In this document: in pieces, positions 8,456 through 16,126 of the stretch | Layout: the number at the start of each line of letters is the position of its first letter | How positions within the stretch are numbered: the stretch's first letter is position 1 | NCBI RefSeq assembly: GCF_000284295.1 | Contig: NC_017093.1 | Location: 5,332,001-5,396,000, forward strand | Direction: 5' to 3' | Length of the DNA stretch: 64,000 nucleotides | DNA from: Actinoplanes missouriensis 431 | Lineage (GTDB): Bacteria; Actinomycetota; Actinomycetes; Mycobacteriales; Micromonosporaceae | The notes under the pieces: generated by a model | The model's database searches: none | Seen by the model: the letters and a program-made list of their open reading frames with translations, nothing else | Told to the model about the DNA's origin: nothing | Program-made: the position numbers and the translations under genes

Positions 8456-9669
8456 TCGTACCGCCGGTGATGGTTCTCCACGCCGGTGAAGATCAGGCGG
8501 GAGCCGGGGAAATCGCCGAGCCGGGAGAGGTCGGTCTTGCGGTCGGCCACCGGCACGAGACACGCCCGGGCGGCCGGCAGCAGTTCCTCGTACTCGGCGA
8601 ACGTCACGTCGCGGCGGGCCCGGATCGAGTCACCGATGCCCATCCCGGCGAGCGCCGCGGCGGCGCCGGCCGGCACCGTGCCGGCGAAGAACTCCGAGGC
8701 GCAGCCGGATCCGTAGGAGTAGAGGCCGATCCGGCGGCCCTCCGCTCCGGCCGCCGGCACATGGCTGATCAGGCTGGCCAGGGCGAGGTAGAGCGAGCCG
8801 GCGCACAGGTTGCCGACGGTCTGCGCGTACCTCAGCGACGGCAACACCCGGCGGCGGAAGTCGTCCTCGACCACGGCCGGGCGGCCGGTGCCCGCGTCCC
8901 GCATGAGCCGGCGGTGGGCGGCGCGGACCATGCCCGGGAACGGCGTATGCATGATCAGATAGTCGAAGTCGCCGCGGAAGTCGGTGCCGGGCACCTGGCG
9001 GGCGTAGTCCCGCAGGCTGCCGGAGAGGCATTCCAGGTAGGTCAGCAGCGACAGGTCGGGGTCGACGACGTCCAGGTCCGGCGCCGGGCGGGCGGTGTCC
9101 AGCGTCTCGAAGCCGTGCAGCCCGCTCGCCCCGCGCTCCAGGGTCAGGATCCGGGGCCGGTCGCTGAGCAGCATGGCCACCGCGCCGTTGCCCATGGTGG
9201 GCTCGGCGTACCCGGCGGCGGCGTCCATCGGGCTGATGTCCGTGCCGATGACCAGCGCCTTGGCGCCGGATCCGGGCCGCGCGGCCAGGTGGGCGGCCGC
9301 CAGCTGCAGCGCCGCGGTGAGCCCGTAACAGGCCTGCTTGACCTCCAGGATCCGGCAGCGCCGTGACAAGCCGAGGTACCGGTGCACGTAGCCGGCCAGG
9401 GACTTGCTCAGGTCCACGCCGGACTCGGTGGCCGTGATGACCAGTTCGATCCGCGCCACGTCGTCCGCGTCGAGCCGGCCCACGACCGGCCCGGCGGCGT
9501 GCACCGCGTTGGTGACCGGATCCTCCCAGGGCAGCAGGACCGACCGGGAGTCCATCAGCAGATTGGGGATGCGCGCCGGGTCCAGCCCGCGGCCGGAGAA
9601 GAGAGCGGTCAGCGGCAGCCGGGCGAGGCCGCAATAGGCGTTGAGAGCCTCGATACCGATCTCGGTCAC
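8446..9669 (-). CDS. HMG-CoA synthase homologue of beta-branching (PksG/LnmM type)
   Basis: A 407-residue HMGS-family protein. Visible catalytic residues are Cys114 in EVKQACYGL, an acidic residue near 82 in TATESGVD, and His241 in IMHTPFPGM. PksG/LnmM-type enzymes condense an acyl group from a donor ACP onto the beta-keto group of an acceptor-ACP-bound polyketide, starting beta-alkylation. All expected partners are adjacent: a donor-type ACP overlapping its start by 4 bases, an acceptor-type ACP two genes upstream and two crotonases downstream. Mevalonate-pathway HMGS is an unlikely alternative because no other mevalonate gene is present and the genes are coupled to PKS genes. Confidence 0.9.
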   Translation of the reverse strand: MTEIGIEALNAYCGLARLPLTALFSGRGLDPARIPNLLMDSRSVLLPWEDPVTNAVHAAGPVVGRLDADDVARIELVITATESGVDLSKSLAGYVHRYLGLSRRCRILEVKQACYGLTAALQLAAAHLAARPGSGAKALVIGTDISPMDAAAGYAEPTMGNGAVAMLLSDRPRILTLERGASGLHGFETLDTARPAPDLDVVDPDLSLLTYLECLSGSLRDYARQVPGTDFRGDFDYLIMHTPFPGMVRAAHRRLMRDAGTGRPAVVEDDFRRRVLPSLRYAQTVGNLCAGSLYLALASLISHVPAAGAEGRRIGLYSYGSGCASEFFAGTVPAGAAAALAGMGIGDSIRARRDVTFAEYEELLPAARACLVPVADRKTDLSRLGDFPGSRLIFTGVENHHRRYEWT

Positions 9670-9911
9670 TGGAGCTCCTCCTGGCTCAGATGGTCGATGA
9701 GCGCGCCGAGGTCCGGGATCGCGGCGAATCCGGACAGCGGGTCGGTGCGGCCCAGCCGATGGGTGAGCAGCGTGATGATCTCCACCCGCTCCACCGAGTC
9801 CGCGCCGAGATCACGCAGGCTGCGGTCCTCCCGGACGGCGCCGGCCGGCACGTCGGGCAGGATCTCGGTGATGGTCCGCACCACCACCTCGGCCACGCCG
9901 GCCCGGTTCAT
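9666..9911 (-). CDS. Acyl carrier protein, probable donor ACP of the HMGS cassette
   Basis: An 81-residue ACP with the phosphopantetheine serine at Ser39 in LRDLGADSVERVEII. The GADS-x-x-R/D context and the ILPDVPAGAVREDRSLRDLG lead-in resemble the donor ACPs of HMGS cassettes (AcpK, LnmL). In leinamycin biosynthesis LnmL receives the acyl group from LnmK. Here the ACP lies between the LnmK-like gene and the HMGS gene and overlaps both by 4 bases, consistent with that role. Confidence 0.85.
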   Translation of the reverse strand: MNRAGVAEVVVRTITEILPDVPAGAVREDRSLRDLGADSVERVEIITLLTHRLGRTDPLSGFAAIPDLGALIDHLSQEELQ

Positions 9912-10855
9912 TCCGGCTCCCGCAGGTCGACGGCAGTGACGGCCAGCAACCGGCCGGTGCCCGCCTCGCGGATCGCGATGTCGGCGATCTCGTCGCCGGC
10001 CTCCTTCTCATGGCGCAGCAGGCGCACGGTGATCGTCAGCCGGGCGTCGGTGTCGGCGTTGCCGAAATAGGCGATCCGCTGGCCGAGCACCCGGCGGTGC
10101 AGGAACTGCCGATTGGTACGGCCGAGCGAACGCCACAACGCGGCCAGGGCGGTGTCCGCGATGGCGAAGTAGGCCGCGAAGTAGACCAGTCCGACACCGT
10201 TGAAGTCGCGTACCGGGTCCAGGTCGTACCCGAACTCGAAGGGCGGCGCGGCCGGCACGTAGCCCGGCACCGGATCCGGCACGAAGCCGCCCTGGTTGCG
10301 CGCCTGCCGGGCGGCCGCCCGCACCGGCCAGGAGGCGGGCGGCCGGGGCAGGTGCTGATGGGCGAACCCGACCGGCGACGACACCAGCAGGTTCTCGTTG
10401 CTGTCCGGGCGGTCCCGGGTGATCCAGCGGTTCAGGTTGAGCACGTACAGGCAGCCGGGGCGCGGATCCTCCAGGTACTCGCGGGCGGTGAGCGGGCCAC
10501 CCGGGTCGGTGCCGGCGCGGGCCACCCGGTGCAGGGTCAGGACCGACTCGCTGCCCAGGTCGAAGCACTGTGAGGTCAGGTCGACCACATCACCGAAGGT
10601 GAGCCCGCGCGGGGTGATCGTCTCGTCCCCCCGCACCTCGTAGTGGTAGAAGGAGAGATAGGCCGGCGCGCCGCCGGGGGTCCGGGCGGAGTACACGTCG
10701 ACGCCGCACAGCTCGCTGACCGCCGCCCACGTCCAGTCACCGAACTGGGCGTAGATCGCGGCGCTGCCACCGCACATGCTGGTGGTGATGCGCACCCGGC
10801 GCCGGACGTCGCGCCGGGCGCCCACCGGGACCGGCCGGTTCCCCATGCGGGTCAT
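9908..10855 (-). CDS. LnmK-like bifunctional acyltransferase/decarboxylase (double hotdog)
   Basis: A 315-residue protein that I match by overall pattern to LnmK of leinamycin biosynthesis and Lom62 of lomaiviticin biosynthesis. LnmK loads methylmalonyl from CoA onto itself through a tyrosine and delivers decarboxylated propionyl to its ACP. Supporting segments are RVRITTSMCGGSAAIYAQFGDWTW near the N-terminus, AYLSFYHYEVRG (about 65-76, holding candidate catalytic tyrosines 66, 70 and 72), NLNRWITR, and FNGVGLVYFAAYFAIADTALA in the second hotdog half. I cannot tell which tyrosine is catalytic, or whether malonyl or methylmalonyl is used. Four-base overlaps on both sides with ACP genes support a loading role. 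Confidence 0.8.
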   Translation of the reverse strand: MTRMGNRPVPVGARRDVRRRVRITTSMCGGSAAIYAQFGDWTWAAVSELCGVDVYSARTPGGAPAYLSFYHYEVRGDETITPRGLTFGDVVDLTSQCFDLGSESVLTLHRVARAGTDPGGPLTAREYLEDPRPGCLYVLNLNRWITRDRPDSNENLLVSSPVGFAHQHLPRPPASWPVRAAARQARNQGGFVPDPVPGYVPAAPPFEFGYDLDPVRDFNGVGLVYFAAYFAIADTALAALWRSLGRTNRQFLHRRVLGQRIAYFGNADTDARLTITVRLLRHEKEAGDEIADIAIREAGTGRLLAVTAVDLREPE

Positions 10856-11124
10856 GAGGGTACGGCCCCGCGCTCGGCGACCCGGGCGCAGACGTACTCG
10901 GCGAGGTTCGCGAGGGTGCCCTGCCGGTACGCCTCCTCGACCAGCTCCGCCAGGCCATACCGGCTGTTGATCAGCGCGATGAGCTCGACGCCGAGCACCG
11001 AGTCGAGGCCCAGGTCGGCGAACCCGGCGTCGTCGGCGATATCGTCCGGCTCCAGGTACAGCACCTCGGCGAGGTGGGCGCGCAGTTCCTCGCGGACGGC
11101 CGCGGGATCGGGGGAAACGGTCAT
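10852..11124 (-). CDS. Acyl carrier protein, probable acceptor for beta-branching
   Basis: An ACP of about 90 residues. The start is taken at the ATG at 11124, preceded by GGAGA; an in-frame ATG at 11139 would add five residues. The serine is in FADLGLDSVLGVELIALIN, and the lead-in YLEPDDIADDAGFADLG is typical of trans-AT-type ACPs rather than aromatic type II ACPs. Acceptor ACPs in HMGS systems often carry a Trp six residues after the serine; the equivalent position here is Leu, so the acceptor role is not certain. A tandem repeat separates it from the KSbeta gene upstream. Confidence 0.8.
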   Translation of the reverse strand: MTVSPDPAAVREELRAHLAEVLYLEPDDIADDAGFADLGLDSVLGVELIALINSRYGLAELVEEAYRQGTLANLAEYVCARVAERGAVPS

Positions 11125-11140
11125 CGTGGTTGTCTCCATG

Positions 11141-11196
11141 CTCGAAGGTGTCCGCTCGAAGGTGTCCGCTCGAAGGTGTCCGCTCGAAGCGGTCCG
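11141..11196. repeat. 14-bp tandem repeat in an intra-operon gap
   Basis: Four copies starting at 11141, 11155, 11169 and 11183; the unit is CTCGAAGGTGTCCG and the last copy has two changes. The array fills most of the only sizeable gap between coupled genes in this part of the operon, between the KSbeta stop (11210) and the next ACP start. It could affect read-through or translation coupling. Confidence 0.85.
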
Positions 11197-11209
11197 GGAT
11201 CGAAGTCGT

Positions 11210-12421
11210 TCAGCGTGCCGCCGCGCGCACCACCAGCGCGGAGTTGTAGCCGCCGATGCCGCGCGCCAGGATCACGGCGGTACGCACGGCGGCCGGCCGG
11301 GACACCGTGGCCAGGTCGATCCGGAAGTCGTCCGGCAGCCGGATGTCGCGCCCCGCTCCCGGCACGACGCCGTCCCGGATGGCGAGCAGCGCGCAGACGA
11401 CGTCGAGCGGCCCGGCGCCGGCGTACAGCCGGCCCACCATGGTCTTCGGCGCCGCGACCGGCACGCCGTGGTCACCGAAAACGGCGGTGATCGCCGCCGC
11501 CTCCCGGCGGTCGAGTTCGGGTACGCCGCTCGCGTCGGCGAAGACCACGTCGACGCCGGTCGCGGGGACGCCGGCGCGTCGCAGCGCCAGCCGGATCGCC
11601 GTCTCCAGGGTCGCGGGCCGGCCGGAGGCGGCCGGTGGGTCGAAGGTGGAGGCGTGCCCGGCCAGTTCCCCGTACCTCAGCGCACCGCGCCCGCGGGCCG
11701 CCGCGTCGTCCTCCAGCACCAGGTACGCGCCGCCCTCGCCGGGCACGTAACCGCTGGCCGCGCAGTCGAAGGGCAGGTAGGCCCGCCGCGGGTCGGCGAC
11801 CGTGCTGACCCGCCCGGACGCCAGGTGCGACACCCAGCCCCACGGGTCGTACGAGGACTCGACCCCGCCGGTGACCACCAGCGGCGTGCCGGCGGCCACC
11901 ACCCGGGCGGCGTGCCCGATCGCGTCCAGCCCACCGGCCTGCTCGGCGACCAGCACGCTGCCCGGTCCACGCATGCCGTGGCGGATCGAGATCTGGCCGG
12001 TGTTGGCCGCGTTGAACCAGGCGAACGACTCGTACACGCTGACGTGGCCGGGCCCCTTGGTCCACAGTTTGCGGATCTCCCGGTGGGTGAACTCGAAGCC
12101 GCCGGTGGCGTTCGAGCTGATCACGCCCATCTCCAGGTCGCACAATTGGGAGGGGTCCACCCGGGCATCGGCGATCGCCTGATCGGCGGCGACGATCGCG
12201 AGGCGGGTCACCCGGTCGGTCTGCGGCAGCAGGCGGCCGGAGAGGTGGTCCTCCGCGCGGAAGTCCCGGATCTGCCCGGCGAGCCGGGACGGGTACCGGC
12301 CGGCGTCGAAGCGCTCCAGCTCGGTGATGCCGGAGCGGCCGGCCAGCGTCGCCGCCCAATACTCCTCGACCGTCAGGCCGGTCGGCGCGACCACGCCCAG
12401 GCCGGTGAAGACCGCGGTCAT
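11210..12421 (-). CDS. Type II PKS chain length factor (KSbeta), first pair
   Basis: A 403-residue KS homologue. The active-site cysteine of KSalpha is replaced by Gln161 in LVAEQAGGLDAIGH, the hallmark of a chain length factor. In type II PKSs KSbeta pairs with KSalpha, sets chain length and decarboxylates malonyl-ACP. The start ATG at 12421 overlaps the KSalpha stop (ATGA junction), so the two are coupled. It aligns without gaps over its first 160 residues with the second KSbeta at 35984, showing that the cluster holds two complete pairs. Confidence 0.93.
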   Translation of the reverse strand: MTAVFTGLGVVAPTGLTVEEYWAATLAGRSGITELERFDAGRYPSRLAGQIRDFRAEDHLSGRLLPQTDRVTRLAIVAADQAIADARVDPSQLCDLEMGVISSNATGGFEFTHREIRKLWTKGPGHVSVYESFAWFNAANTGQISIRHGMRGPGSVLVAEQAGGLDAIGHAARVVAAGTPLVVTGGVESSYDPWGWVSHLASGRVSTVADPRRAYLPFDCAASGYVPGEGGAYLVLEDDAAARGRGALRYGELAGHASTFDPPAASGRPATLETAIRLALRRAGVPATGVDVVFADASGVPELDRREAAAITAVFGDHGVPVAAPKTMVGRLYAGAGPLDVVCALLAIRDGVVPGAGRDIRLPDDFRIDLATVSRPAAVRTAVILARGIGGYNSALVVRAAAR

Positions 12422-13686
12422 CGGCGCGCTCCCCGGGGGGCGCGCAGCACCATCGCGCTCTGGTAGCCGCCGAAACCGCTGCCGACGGTGAGCGCGGTGC
12501 CGACCGGCTGCTCGCGGGCGACGAGCGGCACGTAGTCCAGGTCGCACTCCGGGTCGCGGTGGTGCAGGTTCGCGGTCGGCGGCACCACCGCGTGCTCGAT
12601 GGCGAGAGCACAGGCGGCGATCTCGATCGAGCCGATGGCGCCGAGCGAGTGGCCGATCATGGATTTGATCGATGACACCGGCACCCGGTACGCGTGGGCG
12701 CCGAGGGCCCGTTTGAACGCCGCGGTCTCGTGCCGGTCGTTCTGGATCGTGCCGGACCCGTGGGCGTTGACGTAGCCGACGGCGTCGGCCGGCAACCGGC
12801 TCTGACCCAGCGCCGCGGTGATCGCCTCGGCCATCTCCCGCCCGTCGGCCTGCAGGCCGGTCATGTGGTACGCGTTGCAGCGGGTGGCGTACCCGCCGAT
12901 CTCGGCGTAGACGTGCGCGCCGCGCCGCCGGGCCCGCTCCGCGTCCTCCACCACCATGATTGCGGCCCCCTCGGCCAGCACGAATCCGTTGCGGGTGGCG
13001 TCGAACGGCCGCGCCGCGTGCGCCGGGTCGTCGTTGCGGGGCGTGGTGGCCTTGATCGCGTCGAAGCAGGCCGCCGCCAGCGGGGACACCGCAGCCTCGG
13101 AGGCTCCGGTGATCACCACGTCGGCCGCGCCCTCGGCGATCAGCTGGTGGGCGTGGCCGACCGAGTCGATGCCGGAGGTGCAGCCGGTGGAGAGCACGCC
13201 CACCGGCCCCTCGGCGCCGACCGCGAGGGCCACCTCGGTGCCCAGTGTGGTCGGGGTGAGGTGGTCGAACAGGTGCGGTCCCGCGTACCGGGCGTCCACC
13301 AGCCATTCCCGGCCGGAATCCGACAGCACCAGGTATTCCTGTTCGAGGCTGGTCGCGGCGCCTACCGCGGTGCCTACGCTGACCCCGATCCGGCCGGGGT
13401 CCACGCTGCTCAGGTCGAGTCCGCTGTCCTCGATCGCCTGGTGGGTGCAGGCGATCGCGAACTGCGAGACCCGGTCCATCCGGCGGATCTCGCGCGGGCT
13501 GAACCCCTGCGCGGCGGCGTCGAAGTCGACCTCACCGGCCACCTGCGACCGGAAGGCGGACGCGTCGAACGCGGTGATCCGGCGCGTGGCCGTCCGACCC
13601 GCGGTGATGAGATCCCAGAACTGCTTGGTGTCGCCACCGCCCGGCGCGACCACGCCGATCCCGGTGATCACCGATTGCCGGGTCAC
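12418..13686 (-). CDS. Type II PKS ketosynthase (KSalpha), first pair
   Basis: A 422-residue aromatic-type KSalpha. Catalytic residues are all present: Cys169 in STGCTSGIDSVGHA, His309 in VNAHGSGT, Lys341 and His346 in SSIKSMIGHSLGA. It performs iterative decarboxylative Claisen condensations on ACP-bound chains together with the KSbeta immediately downstream. It starts 2 bases after the stop of the type II ACP gene, the usual minimal-PKS neighbourhood. It aligns without gaps to the second KSalpha at 34722 through at least residue 350, but the two differ at many positions, so this is not a recent duplication. Confidence 0.95.
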   Translation of the reverse strand: MTRQSVITGIGVVAPGGGDTKQFWDLITAGRTATRRITAFDASAFRSQVAGEVDFDAAAQGFSPREIRRMDRVSQFAIACTHQAIEDSGLDLSSVDPGRIGVSVGTAVGAATSLEQEYLVLSDSGREWLVDARYAGPHLFDHLTPTTLGTEVALAVGAEGPVGVLSTGCTSGIDSVGHAHQLIAEGAADVVITGASEAAVSPLAAACFDAIKATTPRNDDPAHAARPFDATRNGFVLAEGAAIMVVEDAERARRRGAHVYAEIGGYATRCNAYHMTGLQADGREMAEAITAALGQSRLPADAVGYVNAHGSGTIQNDRHETAAFKRALGAHAYRVPVSSIKSMIGHSLGAIGSIEIAACALAIEHAVVPPTANLHHRDPECDLDYVPLVAREQPVGTALTVGSGFGGYQSAMVLRAPRGARR

Positions 13687-13688
13687 GG

Positions 13689-13925
13689 TCAGGCCGCCAG
13701 GTGAACGGTCTCGAGCATCATGCGCGGAGTCAGGATGGTGGCGACCTGCTCGTCCGGAATCTCGATGCCGAAGTCCTGCTTGATCCGCGCCGCGGTCTCG
13801 ATCAGGGCCAGCGAGTCGTAGCCCAGGTCGGTGAACGGGGTGTCCAGGATGTCGCCGGACAGGTTCACGGACTCGTCCTCACCGGCGCACTCGGTCAGGA
13901 TGCGGCGAAGGTCGTCGATGGTCAT
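13689..13925 (-). CDS. Type II PKS acyl carrier protein
   Basis: A 78-residue ACP with Ser38 in FTDLGYDSLALIETAARI, the signature of aromatic type II PKS ACPs. It holds the growing poly-beta-keto chain. It is 2 bases upstream of the first KSalpha gene. No other ACP of this type is visible in the window, so this one probably serves both KS/CLF pairs, or a second lies elsewhere in the genome. Confidence 0.93.
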   Translation of the reverse strand: MTIDDLRRILTECAGEDESVNLSGDILDTPFTDLGYDSLALIETAARIKQDFGIEIPDEQVATILTPRMMLETVHLAA

Positions 13926-14039
13926 GGGAAACTCCTCGATGTCGTAACCGGTGGGGAAACTGTGGCGGCCCCGGCCGGGGTCGCGGTGGAGCGGCGGCGG
14001 AGAAGCGGTGGCTCCGGACGGCGCCGGTCCGCGGCGGGT

Positions 14040-15146
14040 TCACCAGCGCGGTGGATCGCCGATGTCCAGGACGGCTGCCGACCAGGTGAAGCCGCCGCCG
14101 ACCCCCAGCATCAGGACGCGGTCGCCGGGCCGCAGCCGGCGCTGCTCGGCGAGCCACGCCAGGCCGGCGATCTGGTCGCCGGCGCCGAGGTGGCCCACTC
14201 CCCGGCTCCACTGCCAGGTGGTGCGGTCCGGATCGATGCCGAAGCGGCGGAAGTAGTTCATGTCGAGCCGGCGGCGGCCGAAGTGCGGCAGCAGCACCCA
14301 GTCGATGTCGCCGAGGGTGGCCTTCGCCTCCTCGAGCGCGCGGTCCACCGACTCCCGCTGCCGTTCGGCCATCCGTACCACGGCACGCTGACCCTCCTGG
14401 CTGCCCAGGTAGGCCCGGGTGGTGACGCCCACGTCGATCGGCCGGCGGGCGGCGAACGGCACGGCGCCGAACGGGTCGTCGCCCCGGTGCATCTCCTCCA
14501 GCTCCGGCTCGCCGACGGAGACCAGCGCGGTGAGGCGCGCGAATCCGGGTTCGCGGGTGACCACCGCGGCGGTGGCGCCGTCGGCCAGCACGGTGCCCGG
14601 GTCGGAGCGCCACCGGTCGATGCCCGGCAGGCAGAACCGGTCGGCCGTGGTGATCAGGACGGCGCCCCCGGCGGCCGGAGAAACAGTGTCCGGGTGGTCA
14701 GCGTCCGGGTGGTCAGCGTCCGGGTGGGCAGTGTCCGGGTGGTCAGCGTCCGGGGGAACAGCGGTCAGCGTGGCGGCGGCCAGTTGCAGGCAGGCCAGGC
14801 CGCCGTTGGAGGTCTGCCGGATCTCCAGCGCCGGGCAGCGGCTGCCGGGCGCCGCCCGGCGCTGCACGTACGAGGCGGGCGCCCACAGATCGTGGCCCTG
14901 GTGGTAGGAGGAGGCGTGCAGGATCGTCGTGAGGCCGCCGGGCGCGCGCCCGGCCCGGGCCAGCGCGGCGCGGGCGGCCGCCACCGCCATGTCCGGCGGC
15001 GACTGCTCGCCGACTGTCACACCGGTAACCTGGGCCCGCCGCACCGTGACGGCGTCGACCAGGCCCCGGCCGACCGCTTCGTCCGCCGGCATCACCGGCG
15101 GCAACCAGGTGGCGCAACTCTGCAGGTAGATCTCGTCCCAGCGCAC
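14040..15146 (-). CDS. KAS III-like acyltransferase with Ser in place of the active-site Cys
   Basis: A 368-residue FabH-fold protein. The start is the GTG at 15146, preceded by AGGGGGA and giving the family-typical MRWDEIYL opening; an ATG at 15164 is possible. It resembles the CerJ/DpsC group. The nucleophile position is Ser113 (RQTSNGGLACL) where CerJ has Cys, and DpsC of daunorubicin biosynthesis also uses Ser. His288 (LLPHFG) and Asp324 (GHLGAGDQ) complete a plausible Ser-His-Asp triad. It may select or transfer a starter acyl group, or acylate a product. An in-frame 15-bp repeat adds an Asp/His/Pro-rich loop at about residues 131-155, an oddity for the family. It is the first gene of the operon. 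Confidence 0.85.
   Translation of the reverse strand: MRWDEIYLQSCATWLPPVMPADEAVGRGLVDAVTVRRAQVTGVTVGEQSPPDMAVAAARAALARAGRAPGGLTTILHASSYHQGHDLWAPASYVQRRAAPGSRCPALEIRQTSNGGLACLQLAAATLTAVPPDADHPDTAHPDADHPDADHPDTVSPAAGGAVLITTADRFCLPGIDRWRSDPGTVLADGATAAVVTREPGFARLTALVSVGEPELEEMHRGDDPFGAVPFAARRPIDVGVTTRAYLGSQEGQRAVVRMAERQRESVDRALEEAKATLGDIDWVLLPHFGRRRLDMNYFRRFGIDPDRTTWQWSRGVGHLGAGDQIAGLAWLAEQRRLRPGDRVLMLGVGGGFTWSAAVLDIGDPPRW
14686..14760. repeat. In-frame 15-bp tandem repeat inside the KAS III-like gene
   Basis: Five copies starting at 14686, 14701, 14716, 14731 and 14746, unit GCGTCCGGGTGGTCA with few changes. The period is a multiple of three, so the gene stays open and gains pentapeptides of the DADHP type. 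This probably forms a flexible surface loop whose length could vary between strains. Confidence 0.9.
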
Positions 15147-15182
15147 CCTCTGTCCCCCTGTCATCCGCCCGTCCACCCTGGA

Positions 15183-15270
15183 GGGCCGGGCTGGAGAACC
15201 GGGCGGGCCGGGCTGGAGAACCGGGCGGGCCGGGCTGGAGAACCGGGCGGGCCGGGCTGGAGAACCGGGC
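15183..15270. repeat. 22-bp tandem repeat, four copies, in a divergent promoter region
   Basis: Four nearly identical copies of the unit begin at 15183, 15205, 15227 and 15249, each containing GGCTGGAGAACCGGGC. They lie 37-124 bases upstream of the minus-strand PKS operon (start 15146). Read on the minus strand each copy holds TCCAGCC, so this heptamer recurs every 22 bp, two turns of the helix. This could be an array of SARP-type binding sites; see findings. Confidence 0.9.
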
Positions 15271-15292
15271 GACCCCGGCGCCGGCACCCGGT

Positions 15293-15321
15293 TCCAGGCT
15301 CGCTCGACCCGCTGTCGAGCC
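15293..15321 (+). promoter_or_regulatory. Candidate SARP binding site: three heptamers at 11-bp spacing
   Basis: TCCAGGC (15293), TCGACCC (15304) and TCGAGCC (15315) are spaced exactly 11 bp apart with 4-bp spacers, upstream of the reductase gene at 15386. SARP regulators such as DnrI bind direct heptamers resembling TCGAGCG/C at this spacing. GCTCGAC/GTCGAGC also forms a 7-bp inverted repeat here (15302-15320). Confidence 0.5.
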
Positions 15322-15385
15322 GCTGGGCGGACCGTCGCACGCAGCCCGATCGGCGGGCGTGCGCGACGAGTGACGGAGGTCGGCG

Positions 15386-16126
15386 ATGCCGGACGACAAG
15401 GTGGCCCTCGTAACCGGATCCTCTTCCGGCATCGGTGCCGGGATCGCCCGGCGCCTGGCCGGGGACGGCTGGCGGGTGGTGGTCAACTCGCGGGCGTCGT
15501 CCGCCGGGGCCGGTGCGGCGCTCGCCGCCGAACTGCCGGGCGCCGGCTATGTCCCAGCCGATGTGGCGGACGAGCAGGAGTCGGCCCGGCTGGTGGAGAC
15601 CGTGCTCGAACGGTTCGGTCGGCTCGACGTGCTGGTCAACAACGCCGGCCGGACCGTACCGATCCCGCATCCCGACCTGACCGCCGCGACCCCCGCGATC
15701 TGGCGGGAGATCTTCGACCTCAACGTGATCGGCACCTGGCAGACCACCGTTGCGGCCATGCCGGCGTTGCGGAAGTCCGGTGCGGGCTGCGTCGTCAACA
15801 TCTCGTCGATCGCCGGTAGCCGCCCGGCCGGAAGTTCCATCCCGTACGCCGTGAGCAAGGCCGCCGTCGAGCACATGACCCGGCTCCTCGCCCGGGTCGC
15901 GGGTCCCGAGGTCCGGGTCAACGCGGTCGCGCCCGGACTGGTCGAGACGCCCTGGGTGACCGGCAGCGACTTCTTCACCCCGATCGCCGAACAGGTCAGC
16001 GCGATCGCCCCGCTGCGCCGGGTCGGGCAGCCCGCCGACGTGGCGGACGCGGTCGCCGCGCTGATCGGCGCGTCCTACACGACCGGGCAGGTGCTGCTCG
16101 TCGACGGCGGCGTGCACCTCGCCTGA
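15386..16126 (+). CDS. SDR-family ketoreductase, FabG-like
   Basis: A 246-residue short-chain dehydrogenase/reductase. It has the cofactor motif TGSSSGIGAGIA (about 9-20), NNAG, the catalytic Ser-Tyr-Lys set (NISSIAGS, then IPYAVSKAA) and a C-terminal QVLLVDGGVHLA of FabG type. It probably reduces a beta-keto group using NADPH. GGAGG sits at ribosome-binding distance from the ATG. It is divergent from the PKS operon and likely co-transcribed with the LLM enzyme at 16228. Its substrate could be the starter-unit beta-ketoacyl-ACP or a later intermediate; the actIII-type reductase at 39338 is the better candidate for the aromatic chain. Confidence 0.85.
   Translation: MPDDKVALVTGSSSGIGAGIARRLAGDGWRVVVNSRASSAGAGAALAAELPGAGYVPADVADEQESARLVETVLERFGRLDVLVNNAGRTVPIPHPDLTAATPAIWREIFDLNVIGTWQTTVAAMPALRKSGAGCVVNISSIAGSRPAGSSIPYAVSKAAVEHMTRLLARVAGPEVRVNAVAPGLVETPWVTGSDFFTPIAEQVSAIAPLRRVGQPADVADAVAALIGASYTTGQVLLVDGGVHLA

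Noticed and set aside
8446..9669. Mevalonate-pathway HMG-CoA synthase
   Set aside because: No other mevalonate genes are present, and the gene overlaps an ACP gene and a PksH-type crotonase gene.
15183..15270. 22-bp repeats as a CRISPR array
   Set aside because: The copies are directly adjacent with no spacers, and no cas genes are nearby; they are a tandem repeat.
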